The notes under the pieces are model-generated. The model made no database searches, was not told the DNA's origin, and saw only the letters and a list, made by a program, of their open reading frames with translations. A program made the position numbers and the translations under genes. DNA of 64,000 nt from Jacaranda mimosifolia. Its lineage: Eukaryota; Streptophyta; Magnoliopsida; Lamiales; Bignoniaceae. Positions 38,575-51,068 of the stretch are shown piece after piece; positions within the stretch are counted from its first letter, which is position 1; each line of letters opens with the position of its first letter. The stretch is taken from assembly GCA_018894105.1 (NCBI GenBank), contig CM032125.1:27389032-27453031 (forward strand). Reading direction: 5' to 3'.

Positions 38575-40315
38575 TGTTTGTGTTAAAAGATTTAGTGTAA
38601 AACTAATAAAATATTCATTTACTTTTTTATATTATAATACAATTTTTAATAATTTCAATGAATTTATTGAATTTTTAGAATGAGTCAAATGAAAAGGTTA
38701 TGACAAAGTAAAATAATTGAAGAAAATATATATATATATATATATATTTATTTGAAGAGAAATAAAAAAAAATTAGATAAGGAAACGAGAAAATAAAAAT
38801 AAAAACATCTAATTATCAATTATCATTGTCTTTTAAGACAGAGCTAATTTTGTCAACTCACTAATAAAATATTCAATTTGGTTATTTTAAGGTGCCCGCA
38901 CTTTATATATATACAATACAAATATATGTTCTAAAGAAACCATAAAATTTAAATACATTTCTTCTGCTTATCCTTTTTAGTATTAGTGATCTATGTTCGT
39001 GGGTGAGAAACATGAATGAACTAAAATTATGATCATCTAATTATATTGTTTCTTTTATTTACCAATTATACATCTATGCCTATGAGAGGAATGGCTATCA
39101 AATATAGTAGGTCCACAAACTTTCATAGTTTAATATTATTATGGTCTATTATAAAGTATTTATTAAATTTTCAAGCATTATTTTTTTTATTTGATGCGTT
39201 TGTGGACCAAGAGGTCCTCTACATGAATTAACCTCGTCAAAATGACATCGAATTCAATCCCGTTCCTCACAAGTGCTTAAGGTATGTAATATGACAACAA
39301 GAGTGAATGCTAGTTTAGTTGAGATTGTATTCAATTATGGCTTTCTTATGCCTAAATTAGTTTATGGTTGAGGTAAGGAAAATAAGTAGTAAGATTTTAC
39401 ATTCGAACTCCCTAAAAAATATAGCATGAGTAGTTACAATGCAAATTTTTTTCCTTATATAGGTGATGAGATGTTCTTTTTTATATGGTTCCAGGTGGCA
39501 TCCTCTTGTTTATTGGATCTTTTTAGGATTAATGGTTTATAGACTAGGTTTTGGCTCGGGTTAAGTTTGGGACCTAGATAAAAAAGGCATAGATCTTCGT
39601 CCTGTTTAGGCATTTCTAGAAGTTCAGGGGCAAGATAGTTTTTGTATTGAATTTTGATTGGTATCCTTATCACTATTGAACATATAGTCGAAATTTTTTA
39701 TTGTAAAAGTAGAAAAGTTCCTTAATTATAAGTTCTAAATGATAGACATCTTGAATTTTTAAGTTTCAAGACCTAGAAGGTGTTTGGCTAAATTTATATA
39801 TTTAAAGGATCTTATTATAAGCACTTATATTTTATGAGATTTTTTGAAATTTATAAAATGTTAATCTTATTCCAAAATATAAGTGTTTGAATAAAATAAA
39901 ATAATATTAAATTGAGATCTTAATTAAAAAAAAATTAAGAACTTGTTGCTTTTCTTAAAAAAAAATTAGATCCTAATATTTTTAAAAATCTTATAAGCTC
40001 ATTTTCTTTTTAAATTTTTTTTTATACTAAATACTTTATGATATCTTATATATAAGTGATTGATACATATTTGATTATGTACCAATAAAAGCATTCTCCT
40101 CAATCATGATTTCTGCAAATAATTAATACTAATATTGGAATTTGAAAACTCTCTAATACTTAAATTACAAATTAAGTATTTCTTATTTAAAGGATGTAGA
40201 ATATGCTCAAAAAATAATGAAAAACATAAGTTACTTTAGAGCTTTAGTGCATATTTGTATCTCAAAGTTATCTGTTTTCTAATAAAATTCTTTCATTTCA
40301 CTTGGAAGTTGTTCA
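38575..40315. other. Intergenic, no gene seen
   Basis: AT-rich sequence with a (TA)n tract near 38728-38747 and a degenerate GTGTTTGGCTAA-type hairpin MITE near 39779-40075. Short open frames at 39046-39231 and 39455-39673 have no recognisable domain. Confidence 0.55.
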
Positions 40316-40323
40316 ATAAAAAT

Positions 40324-40609
40324 TAGGGATGGCACCCGTGGGGAATGGGGCGGGGAGCTACTCCCCTGTCCCCGCACCCGAATCCCATCCCGTCCCCGAT
40401 CCAGGCCCTGGGGAAATTTTACATTCTATCCCCATTTTCGAAATCCCGGAATGCCCTCAGGGATCCCCAAAATAGCATACATTACCAATTTAGTAAGGTA
40501 TTTTCATCCCCATCCCCATCTCTGTAGGGAAAAATTCCTCGAATTTGGGGATTCGAACTCGGGAATCCCCGCAAAGACTCTGAAATTGGGGATTATTTTG
40601 TCATTCCTA
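40324..40609. mobile_element. hAT-like MITE, 286 bp, perfect 8-bp TSD
   Basis: Left end TAGGGATGGCACCCG; right end TTTTGTCATTCCTA. The 8-bp TSD ATAAAAAT lies at 40316-40323 and 40610-40617. The interior has CCCCATCCC/GGGGATGGG words, resembling the GC-rich ends of the hAT MITE nested in the MULE. Confidence 0.85.
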
Positions 40610-41989
40610 ATAAAAATCAATTATTTACTTATCAAAATAATTTTTCTAAAATACATCTCAATTTCATCTCGAAAATGGTTCAAATATAGGACTTGTCCCA
40701 ACCACGACCATATTTATATATATATTCAACCCATCATCTCCAAACTGACACTCTACACTAGCTCGATAGCTTTGCCCAACCTTTAGGAAAACACCCTTTT
40801 TTAAGATCAATAGCAGTTCATAAGCTCAACCTATGTATCAAAAAATTTATGCCATATAAGTTCTCAAATATTTTATAAAAATTTATAAATTTACCAAAAT
40901 ACTATCCGAATTTACTTATTAACTTGTAATTTGGATTGAATCTATATTTATTTATTCTACATGATTAAATTTTTTTTGTTTCCATACCCTTATTTGATTA
41001 CTTACATGTGATAACTGCACCGTCCTTTATCTATTAAGTTAATTCATCTTAATTTCACTTTTTATTATTGTTATGATTATTGTTTCTAATTTGAATGTTA
41101 GTTGTAACTTTAATTTGGTATATGGTAATTGATTTCATTCATAAATCATACCATTACATAAATTGGCGTTAAGTTAATTATAATAAGTTGGCTGTAGACA
41201 TAAAAAATTTGTTGTCTAATTCATCCATTTTTATTTATATTTGAAAAAATTTCAGATTGAATTTTAAAATTAAATAAAATTAATTATTGACACAATCAAA
41301 TTAATATTGCTATATATGATATTATGGCATACGAGGCAAACCATATCTTGCAAGAGAAGAGCAGAAATTGTGATATTTTGGTAATTTAAATCCCATCTTG
41401 TGATTAAAGAAATAAACACCTATTAAGCTGCATAGAGGGCCAATCTGACCATGCTACTTTATCAAATAATTATGACAAGGTGATCTATCCTATAAGTATA
41501 AATAGTGGTGAATTCCAAGAAGCCAAAGGCAACAATAAATTTCTATAGTCATGTAGGAGAGACTTTGGAGGAGGCTTTCCAATTCTCTCAATCAAATTTA
41601 AGAAGATGAACGATGTTTAAAACGTTTGTTATTTGTTTGAAGAGAATAAATAGAGGATTAAATCAAGAATTGTATCCACATTGATCCATTGAAAATTTTA
41701 GCATGTAAAATTTTTCTTGTGTTGCAATTTTTATTTCCTAGATACCAAATTTTTGTTACAAATTTCTGGACGCTCAATGGGACAATTTCTACCTTTCATC
41801 TTTTTCCTTACATAGAAATTTTGAAGTATCACATAGTTGCCGATAAGCTTTGGCATTCTAGGTTACTACTTCAAGTGCTACAAGTGAAAGTGTTGGTGAC
41901 ATCACATGTTGTGTGTCCAAGAAATTACAATCATCTTCCTTGCTGATTCCTTTGATTGAAGCTGTGAAGAAGACATGACCATATCTTGC

Positions 41990-42970
41990 TGATATGAATG
42001 AAACTAGTAATGACTCGAAGGATGAATCCATGCCATCCACTCCCCACTCAAACATTCATTCAACTCAAAACATAGTGCCAGTCACAATAACAAATGCTGC
42101 AACCTTAGAAGAAGAAGTCCTAAATTTAACGAGGGTCATTAAGGGACACGGGAAGTATGTCCAAGAACAAGATTCTAAAATTAGTAAGTAATGAAAATGA
42201 TGGACAATGCTGATATAGTTGCATGATCAACAAACAATTGAGGCTCATGGTGAAGCCGAGACATCAACAAAGAGACAATCAAGCGAAAATGAGAAATCAT
42301 TTGTTAAGAGCTGCAAGTTTCATCTGATAGATTGGTTTTAATCAACTAGTTGATGGAACTTATCATGAAAACTATAAAAAACAAGCTTGGTGGAAGCTCC
42401 AAGTCGTCTATGACATATGCGAAACCATACACCTAAAGGATTGACAAGTTGAAGATGCTAATTCTTTACCAACCCTCGATGTTTCAATTGTTCAATAGCA
42501 AAAGTAATCCAAAGCAGCACGTGATCCATTTCATCAAGACTTACAATAATACTAGAACATATGGGGCTAGCTTGTTAAACAATTTGTTTGAGCATTAAGG
42601 GAAAAGGCCTTTGGCTGACATACTAACTTGGGGACAAATTAAATTGATAGTTAGGGACAACTCGAACAAGAATTTCTGAATTGGTTTTATTACACTCAAA
42701 GGACAATCGACATGATTAAACTCACTAATTATTGTTAATAGAAGGAAGAGCCCATCGTCGACTATATTAAACATTAGATAAATCTAAGCCTTAATTGCAA
42801 AGATACCCTATCTGAAACTTCTGCAATTAAGATATGCATCCAAAAGAAAAGTATTGTAGTCTTTATTACATACTTCGAGGAATCAAGCCAAAAACTTCTA
42901 AAGAATTAACAACTTGTGTACTAAAATTGAGACTGGCCTGAATTTTGATGAATAAGAATACTCAAATGAT
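41990..42970 (+). pseudogene. Decayed Ty3-type gag
   Basis: Fragments read across frame breaks: MNETSNDSKDESMPSTP (41994 on), NPKQHVIHFIKTYNNTRTYGA (about 42505-42570), YYTQRTIDMIKLTNYC (about 42688-42735), EEPIVDYIKH, and LNCKDTLSETSAIKICIQK (about 42790-42848). The order and words match the retrotransposon gag family with the NPKQHxxHF...NxxGTYG and RRTVSMxELTN...EPVxDYI signatures. There are many stops. No protease, reverse transcriptase, RNase H or integrase was seen. Confidence 0.72.
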
Positions 42971-43039
42971 GTCAATAATGATAAAGATATTGTGGAGAAT
43001 TAACCTTCATCTTCAAATACCAAGTGCTTCTTAATAAGA

Positions 43040-43600
43040 GTTCAAACTATCAATAATGCTCCTAAATGTAAGCACAAACTATTTAATTAAAGTATATTGA
43101 TAAGAGCTTAAACTATCTAGAATCTTCAAATGAAGACTATTTGATATAAGTATAAACTATCTGGAAATTCAAATGAAGACAATTTGATATGAGTATAAAC
43201 TATCTAACAAATCCAAATAAGGATTATTTGACATGAGTATTAAATATCTTAGAATCCAAATGAAGACTTTTTGATATGTGTTGAAATTATCTACAAAGTC
43301 AAGTTCAAATTAAATACTTAATAAAAGTATAAACTATATATGAAAAAATTCAAGTAAAAAAAAAAAAAAAGCTCTTTAAAACAAGTATAAACTATCTATA
43401 CAAATTCAAGTTCAAATAAGGGAACTTCTTGATACAAGTATATACTATCTATAAAAGTACATATGCAAATTAAGGCTCCTTAAGACGAGTATAAACTATC
43501 TGTAAAAATTCAAATCCAAATTGAAAAACTCCTTAATACATATGATTTTAAACTATCTATGTGTTCCAAATAAGTTGTTATAATTTTGTACTTTGAGTGA
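43040..43600. repeat. Minisatellite, unit about 57-60 bp, inside the TR-GAG element
   Basis: AGTATAAACTATCTA recurs about every 57-60 bp together with AATTCAAATGAAGAC and TTTGATA words, in about nine degenerate units just upstream of LTR 2. It shares AGTATAAA with the MULE arrays, but the rest of the unit is unrelated. Confidence 0.8.
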
Positions 43601-44384
43601 TTTATTTATATATTCATTCACTTACCGTATATCGAGACAAATGTAAGAGAACAAGTTTCAAGGGGACATTTGTAGACATGAAAAATTTGTCGCCTTTATA
43701 TTTTGATATTTATCAAATTGAATTCTAAGATTAAATAAAATATTTAACTGATGGAAAAATCAAATATTGCCATATATGGAATTCTGGTATATGAGACAAT
43801 TTAAATCATATCTTGCAAAAAAAAAAAAAAAAAAAAAAGAAGTAAATTATGATTCAAATTACATCTTATGATTAAGACAATAAATGCTAATCAAATTATA
43901 AAGGGCAATCAAATCATCCCATTTCATCAAATGGTTGTGGCAATTAGTCCTGTAACTCTAAAAGTTATACAAACACGGTAATTTCCAAAAAGTCAAAGAC
44001 AACAACACCCGATAACAAACTTTTACATTCAAGTATATGAAAAACTTTAAAAGAGGTTCGATAAATTTTGAACCACATAATTTAAAAAGATTCATTCCAT
44101 TCAAAACATACATTAAACATTCGTCGCTAGACTCATCAAATTGTAGCATTTGGTTTGATATTATGGTGTAAAGCTCTAAAATAAACATTATAAAAGAACA
44201 AATTAAGTCAACTTTGAAGGAGATTAAAGAGCTTAATTTAATTTACAAAGTTTCAAAGTTCAAAGCCATCTTTTTGATTATAAGAATCGAAAGATTAACT
44301 TAAGAATTGTATCCATAATTGATCGTAATAAATTTTAATAAGTAATTTTTTTTCCTAATTTGTCATTTTTATTTTACAAACACG

Positions 44385-44550
44385 GAATTTGTATTGCATT
44401 GAAATCGTTATATTCTTTAGGATGCAATTATATATGCCTATATGCATATGTATTATATGGTATATATATAATAAGAAGGAGACTAATATTAACTATTGTT
44501 CCATTGGTTGTATGCTATACTGTCACGCTCACGCACCCTTTGATTGTCAT

Positions 44551-44584
<34 letters not shown>

Positions 44585-45160
44585 TAAATACATTAAAAAA
44601 TTATTAAAATTTAAATTTAAAATTTAAAATTTATATATGTGACAACAATTTCATTGAGCTAATTAACCACCCATTGGAGCAACCATTGAGTTACATTTAA
44701 GCTTAAATTTCACCATTACCAATTGGTTGGTTGACATGCATTAGCCGACTATTATTCCTTTTGCATACCTTAATTTGGCCGTGAATTTTAACCAACAGGA
44801 CATTCATGTGGTAATACCTATTCGTATTATTGTCTTTGATCTTAATTACAGAATTACATATGCGTTACATATACCACTAGAAAAAAATATTAATAAAAAA
44901 TTAAATGATAATATAAAAATGATCACTTATAATAAGAATAAGTAATAATAACTTTAATCTTTTTTTGTCATTAATAATATCCATTGGTGACAAGAGAATT
45001 TTCTTTACTATAGAAATGATTTAATGGTGACAAAAACTAACATTATAAATAACTTGTTACTATTAATAATTAATGATACATGCACATGATATTCTAATAA
45101 CAATAAAAATTGTCACTGCATATGATTAGTCACTGTATATGTGCCAATATTGTTAATATT
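44385..45160. other. Intergenic; (CA)n tract and a possible CACTA-type end
   Basis: A (CA)n microsatellite lies at about 44552-44582. CACTAGAAAAAAATATT at 44875 resembles the left end of a small CACTA element whose interior (GGTGACAAG, GTCATTAAT) is like that at 56674-57153, but no TAGTG right end was located. It may have been split by the Harbinger MITE that follows. No gene seen. Confidence 0.4.
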
Positions 45161-45161
45161 A

Positions 45162-45517
45162 GGACATGTTTGGTTTTATTTTCATTTTCAGCTTTTATTT
45201 TCATCATTTTCAAAATTTGAAAAGAAAGTTGGTGAAAATGATCGGTTGAAAATGAGTTTGTATTTGGATATATTGTTGGAAAAGTAATAATTATGCTGGG
45301 TTTAGTAGATTATAGGAAGAGAGAGATAGAAATAATAAAATAGAGAGGGAAAATATATATGTTATTGGGAGAAAATATATATGTTACTGAAGAATATATT
45401 TTGAGAATGAAAATAAAAATGATGTTAGGTGAAAATGTGTAAAAAGTGATGCATTTTCATTTTCAAATAGTAGAAAATGTGAAAATGGGGAGTAGAAATG
45501 AAACAAAAAACAGGCCC
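45162..45517. mobile_element. PIF/Harbinger-like MITE, copy 2
   Basis: Left end GGACATGTTTGGTTTTATTT; right end GAAACAAAAAACAGGCCC. TTA flanks both sides (45159-45161 and 45518-45520). It is related throughout to the element at 4667-5019. It appears to be inserted in an older GTGACAA-rich element. Confidence 0.8.
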
Positions 45518-45815
45518 TTAACAACTTAAGCACAATTTTTATTACTATTAAATTTTAAAAGTAATTATTAGACATAATAAAATTTTTATCACTAAATATA
45601 TATAATTAATGATATTTAATTTACTTTTTGGCCTATCGTGTAATATAGATGCTAACATGCATGCACATGCTATAAGTCCTCACTCTATTTGTGTACATAT
45701 ATAGTAGATTAATATAAAATAATCTATTAAATTATCAAATAGTGAGTATAAAATGCATACTTTTAAATAGAATGAAGGTAGGTATACCTAATATTGTTCG
45801 AAACGCGGGAAAAAA

Positions 45816-46990
45816 AAAAATGTGGTACGTATACCTTATGCTAATTTCTTGCTTTGCATAATTATTGTGTTAATGGTTGGGGTTAAAGCTTAGTTTATTA
45901 GTAGGTTAAATTATTGAAACCACGTTTCAGGGACTATCTTTTATGGAATTAAATTATATTATATCTTGTTCAATTTGACCTCATAAGGAATCTTTAGGAA
46001 ACACTCTTAATATGATCGCAGTTGAAGTATAAATTTCAAGCTCACAATTATTTAAACGGAAATTGTCCAATATTAACGTTTTGATGTTTTAATTTTTATC
46101 TATTTTAGAATTTTGTCATGTAATTTGTCGAATTTTAAATTTAGTTCTTATATATTTCACAATTATCACATTCAGTTCAACTTCAACGAAAATTTATAAT
46201 TTAACTCGAAGTGATAATATGGCACAACTGATTTGATGATATGAGGTAACCATAATTTCTAACAGTCTCGTCATTATTTTCAATTAAATTATGAATTTTG
46301 ATGAAATCATGCTTAATATGATAATATTATAAAATATATAAGATTATATTTGAAATTCAACAAAATTATAGAATGAAATTTTGAAGTAAGCAAAGTTATA
46401 GAGCTAAAAATATAATTTTCCCATTGTTAAGGATAAGTTCAAAGCTTACGTGGATTGCTTGGAAAACTACCCCATAATATATTTTAAAGCTCCTCTTGGT
46501 AGGTTGATTAGGAATTGTCTTGTAATAATATTTCATGAATCTCTATAGGACTAAATTATGCAAATCACGTTTAAGAGATTACCTTTTAGGGCATTAAATT
46601 ATATATTTTGGCCGTCCATATTTTATTCATTTTGAGCTTATATATTATAAGGAATCTTTATAAAAAGACGCTGTTAATATGACAGTAGGTGAAAATATAA
46701 AATTTTATCTTCTCAATTTTAATATAGATGGTCATTTTAAAATCCATTTTTGTAATGTACGTATGTATAATGTTAATATAATCTTTTGTCTTTGTTCACT
46801 TGGTATTGTTTCAATTAATATATGTACTGCAAAGTTAAAGATAAGTTCAACACTTATCTCGCTAGCTGGATTGCTCGCAACCTAAACTTCATAATATATA
46901 TATTTTTAAGCTCATGTTCCCTAGGTAGATTAAAAATAGTAAATATTAATTCATCAATTTCTATTCATCGAGTGATCAAATTAAAATCCG
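45816..46990. repeat. Tandem upstream units of the dirigent locus
   Basis: Two tandem units (about 45816-46540 and 46541-46990) share, in order, TTAAATTAT, ACGTTT(A/C)AG, ATTACCTTTTAGGGCATTAAATTATAT-like, AGGAATCTTTA, AATATGA and TAGGTTGATTA/TAGGTAGATTA. A third copy is at 63440-63900. No gene is present. The repeat lies about 0.8-2 kb upstream of the dirigent gene at 47.8 kb. Confidence 0.7.
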
Positions 46991-47752
46991 GACAAACCTT
47001 AGGTGCAAAATATGCATGTATAAAAATAAAACATATAAACAACAACTTAATTAGGGTGGTTAATTTTATTTAAATTTTTTTATAAACTCTTATATTTTAT
47101 AAGATGTTATTGGAGCTTATAAAATGTTAAATTTTATTTTAAAAATAAACACTTGAACTGTTTGGATAAGTAAAATTTTAAAGTTATACTAATAATTATT
47201 CTGTAATTAACATAAATAAAACTAAATAAGTTTTCAAAATTTTAAATAAGTTATAGAAACTTAATCTGATCCTTTCTTTCAAAAGAGTTTATAATATTCT
47301 AACAATTATTTAAGAGCTTATAAACTCTTTTGTATTACTAAAGAATGGATTTTAGGTCTAACTCGGGCCCAAAAATTAATTCAAAATGTGAGGATTGTTC
47401 GAGATCATATATAGAGACCACTACAAATTTTTTTAACCGATTTAAGAATCTAACACGTATAGATACAGATGCATCTTATAACATCTTATGAAAAATTTGA
47501 AAAACTTATTAATTTATTCAAAAGCCATGTCCTCTTACTCATGAAAGGATTTGAATTATCAAATAAAGTATAATCCTCCATAGACAAATATGTGATAATT
47601 GTATAATAATCACTCCAACCCAAGATAAAATTAAAACAACGAATAAAAAATTTTCCGGCCCTTTCGTTTGTGCTAAAGTTTATTGAAGATTCCCACATGG
47701 ACTATTTCATTTTATATTCCCATGTGTGATGTCTACACCAATTCATCTCATC

Positions 47753-47760
47753 TATATAAT
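47753..47760 (+). promoter_or_regulatory. TATA box of dirigent gene 1
   Basis: TATATAAT in a stretch homologous to the TATATAAA of the second dirigent copy. Both follow ATGTCTACA(C/G)CAATTCATCT. The first ATG downstream is at 47831, about 70 bp away. This placement makes the in-frame ATGs at 47726 and 47729 unlikely starts. Confidence 0.65.
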
Positions 47761-47830
47761 CCCTTTTCTTGAACCCCTGCTATCATCCTATTCTACAGCA
47801 TATATTGACACATTGAATTGTCATATAGCC

Positions 47831-48367
47831 ATGGCAGATGCCCATGCCTGTACCGATGAAATTAGCCCCAAACCCGTGGAAGAATGGTTTCAGAACCTCG
47901 ATCAAGCAAAGGAAATCAGGACCAAGCTTCATTTCTATTTCCAGGATGTTCTCACTGGCGACAATCCCACTGTTTATAAGGTGGCTGAATCCAAGATTAC
48001 TTCGAATTCTTCCACCACTTTCGGTCAAATCAGCATGATCGACGATTTATTGACTGCCGGGCCTGAGCCCGATTCAGATGTCGTGGGCCGGGCTCAGGGG
48101 ACGATTGGTTTTGCTGACCTGAACGAGACGGCTATCCAGATGGGCCTCAACATTGTCTTCACGGAGGGAAAGTACAAGGGGAGCACCATCAGCATTTTGG
48201 GAAGAAACCCGATATTCCAGAAGGACCGTGAGCTGCCTATTGTTGGAGGCACTGGAGTATTTCGTATGGCCCGTGGAATTGCCGTTAGTAATACTCACTC
48301 TTTCGACGTGAATACGAATTATGGTGTTCTTGAATACACTTTATATATCACTCATTACTCGATATGA
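47831..48367 (+). CDS. Dirigent protein, single exon, signal peptide lost
   Basis: A 178-aa open frame with the dirigent core: TKLHFYFQDVLTGDNPTVY, GRAQGTIGFADL, MGLNIVFTEGKYKGSTISI, LPIVGGTGVFRMARGIA and a C-terminal EYTLYI. Dirigent proteins direct stereoselective coupling of phenoxy radicals in lignan and related phenolic pathways, normally in the apoplast, and usually carry an N-terminal signal peptide. Here the first ATG after the TATA box starts MADAHACTDE, which corresponds to the end of the signal peptide in the paralogue (AIAMADVHA). The homologous upstream stretch has no ATG and no hydrophobic core. Starting at 47726 would need translation from upstream of the TATA box. The mature domain looks intact, but secretion is doubtful. 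AATAAA follows at 48399. Confidence 0.85.
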   Translation: MADAHACTDEISPKPVEEWFQNLDQAKEIRTKLHFYFQDVLTGDNPTVYKVAESKITSNSSTTFGQISMIDDLLTAGPEPDSDVVGRAQGTIGFADLNETAIQMGLNIVFTEGKYKGSTISILGRNPIFQKDRELPIVGGTGVFRMARGIAVSNTHSFDVNTNYGVLEYTLYITHYSI

Positions 48368-48398
48368 CTGATGATGCACAATTTGTCTTTCTGTAATT

Positions 48399-48404
48399 AA
48401 TAAA
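48399..48404 (+). promoter_or_regulatory. Candidate polyadenylation signal AATAAA
   Basis: AATAAA about 30 bp after the stop codon of the first dirigent gene. Confidence 0.4.
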
Positions 48405-48682
48405 TATGTATGATGTAGCTTTCTTTAAGCTATGGATTGATCATACTTTGTAAAATGAGATTTTATATCTATGGATTTGATGCTCTGGTAATGTTGATTA
48501 TAAGTTTTTAAGATTTAAACAACTTTCAAGAGGTAGTTAATGACTATACTATAACTTTTACTCTTAAATTCAATAAATAGGATTAAAAATATTAGTGGTT
48601 GTTATGATGACGGATTAAGTCTAATTAATTGATTAATTAATTATAATAATTAGCTCATACTAGTGTTATATGGCTCAGAATT

Positions 48683-50115
48683 TATATATATATATATATA
48701 TATATTTAATATGGGATAAAGATACTTTGTTTTCCGAATTATACATGTGTATTTTTACATTTTGCTAACTAATTTTTTTTTTGGTGACATTTTACCATCC
48801 AAACTATACCTTTTCTTTTAGCTTGCCATATATGGACCAATTTTGGTGAACTATTTCATGGTATTCTATCACAAGAGTGGCATGAGTCTTTTCTACAGAT
48901 ATTTTTCATCATTTTATTAAAAAACTACCTTTTTGAAATTGAATCACGGAAAATGCACCTAAAAGTACAATGAAAAAGTTTCATCGCATTTTGCGATTAA
49001 ATGAGGCTGCATCAATGAGATGATTATTATGGCCATAAAATTAGAAGATTTGATTAAGAGGCCTCTGCCATTGATGTGATGAAATTTTTTGATAATAGTC
49101 CACTAGAATTAGTTCATATATGACAAGATAAAAAGAAAAGCATAATTGGATGGTAAAGTGTCACATAATTTTTTTTTTGATTATGATGCAGTTCGGGCTC
49201 TTGGGTCTAGATCTCGAACTCAACTTCCTAGATTGTCCCTACTCTCGATCTCGACTTTGACTCGGATCGCACTCCACACCAGTAATTTAGATCTCTGACC
49301 TGATCACAAGAGCACACACATTAGGCTAGCTGAGATCGCTCTCAACTAGGCCATTCGATGCCAAAGTTCATGTGTTGCTGAGGTGATCAAATAAGAGCTC
49401 AAAAGTAAATATATTTTTAATATGGGATAAAGATACTTTGCTATCCGGATTATACATGTGTATTTTTACATTTTGCTAACTAAATTTTTTTTGTGACATT
49501 TTACCATCCAAACTATACTTTTTCTTTTACCTTGACATATATGAACCAATTTTGGTGAACTATTTCATGGTATTCTATCACAAGAGTGGCATGAGTCTTT
49601 TCTATAGATATTTTTCATCACTTTATTAAAAGACTACCTTTTTGAAATTGAATCACGGAAAATGCACCTAAAAGTACAATGAAAAAGTTTCATCGCATTT
49701 TGCGATTAAATGAGGCTACATCAATGAGATGATTATTATGGCCAAAAAATTAGAAGATTTGATTAAGAGGCCTCTGCCATTTATGTGATGAATTTTTTGA
49801 TAATAGTCCACTAGAATTAGTTCATATATGACAAGATAAAAAAAAAAGCATAATTTGGATGATAAAGTGTCACAGACAAAAAATTTGATTATGATGCAGC
49901 TTGGGCTCTTGGGTCTAGATCTCGAACTCAACTTTCTAGATTGTCCCTGCTCTCGATCTCGACTTTGACCTGGATCGCACTCCACACAAGTAATTTAGAT
50001 CTCTGACCTGATCACAAGAGCACACATTAGGCTAGCTGAGATCGCTCTCAACTAAGGCCCTTCGATGCCAAAGTTCGTGTGTTGCTGATGTGATCAAATA
50101 AGAGCTCAAAAGTAA
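48683..50115. repeat. Tandem duplication, unit about 711 bp
   Basis: GGGATAAAGATACTTTG starts at 48713 and again at 49424. The two units stay about 97% alike by eye to AGAGCTCAAAAGTAA (49394 and 50101). The 3' part of each unit (TTGGGTCTAGATCTCGAACTC through GATCGCTCTCAACTA) looks like LTR-type sequence. A (TA)n tract at 48683-48704 precedes unit 1. No gene seen. Confidence 0.85.
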
Positions 50116-50119
50116 GCTT

Positions 50120-50755
50120 AAGAAGTTAAGTAAAAGATGAGTAAAAAATGACATGGCCTGGTACTGTGCCATTTCCTCGTTTTATAGGCATTAATTGTCC
50201 TTGTCTGTACGGATCGAAGTGGGGAGACATTGTATATCAAATCTATAATCGATCAACGATTTGCGATCTGGGTCATAGCTCGGATTGATTCAGGTTCTAT
50301 TGGGTCTTGACCCAATCCGAATAAAAAGATACGGATCTATGTCCTGTTAGGATATTTTGACTAAAACCCAAAGGTAGAATAGTCATTTTTGCTGTCTTCA
50401 TTAATTATCATCATCAAATTAGTAAAGTATAGAAATACGCATAGTTCATATAATGAATTATTTTTATCCCGATTATTGTATAGCATTGCTAACTTATGTG
50501 AATTATTGCCATGTGAGCATGCTGCAAAGAATGGGATTTGCCTAGATTCTCATGTAGGTTTGTTGCTGCAGCTACAGCTTATAAAAGACAAGTATTCAAA
50601 TGTATTCGCATAATACTTATTCAAAGGATAAATTCTTGGCGCACTATAGTCACAAAATTGGAGGGAATCCAAATCCTATATTTGGGTCATCTCTAAACGG
50701 TGTTTATCTATATATAATGTTATAGCATGTTATCATATCATTTAAAATATCTTTT
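50120..50755. other. Intergenic, no gene seen
   Basis: Probably the continuation of the LTR-like tail of the preceding duplication (CCTGGTACTGTGCC, GGGTCATAGCTCGG, TTGGGTCTTGACCC). No coding region was recognised. Confidence 0.45.
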
Positions 50756-51068
50756 ATAGGGAATGTTTGGTTATATTTTTATGTGATTTTATTATGTGTC
50801 TTGGGAGAATGAATTATTGGATAATGTGAAAGTTGTTTTTTGGTATGTTTGTTTATATTTGGAGGAGATTTTTTTACTGTAGCAGTCAAATCAATTCTCT
50901 TTTGTTGGATTTTTGAGATGAAAATGGAATTAAGTGATTTTTTTAATATTAGAATAATAATAAAATATATATGATGCATATATATATAATATGTATGTAT
51001 ATATTGAAAACATGTGTTTTGGAGGAAAAATGAAGATATGTTTGGTTATATTTCCCCAAAATAATATT

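Larger units (their letters stand above)
41193..44378 (+). mobile_element. TR-GAG-like LTR retroelement, decayed
   Basis: LTR 1 (about 41193-41760) and LTR 2 (about 43671-44378) both begin TGTAGACAT(A/G)AAAAATTTGT. They share CATATCTTGCAA, GATTAAG/AGA, CAATAAAT/AACAATAA and AAGAATTGTATCCA phrases in order. LTR 2 is longer and has a poly(A) tract. A purine-rich run, CAAGGGGACATT, directly precedes LTR 2 and fits a polypurine tract. Between the LTRs is a decayed gag, then a minisatellite, and no pol. No clean 5-bp TSD was found, so the outer borders may be off by a few bases. Confidence 0.75.

Noticed and set aside
41188..44383. A 5-bp TSD for the TR-GAG element
   Set aside because: TTGGC on the left and AACAC on the right do not match. 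Either the border is misplaced or the flanks have changed.
47726..47830. Upstream in-frame ATGs as the start of dirigent copy 1
   Set aside because: They lie upstream of a TATA box conserved with copy 2, and the same stretch is promoter sequence in copy 2. RNA evidence could overturn this.
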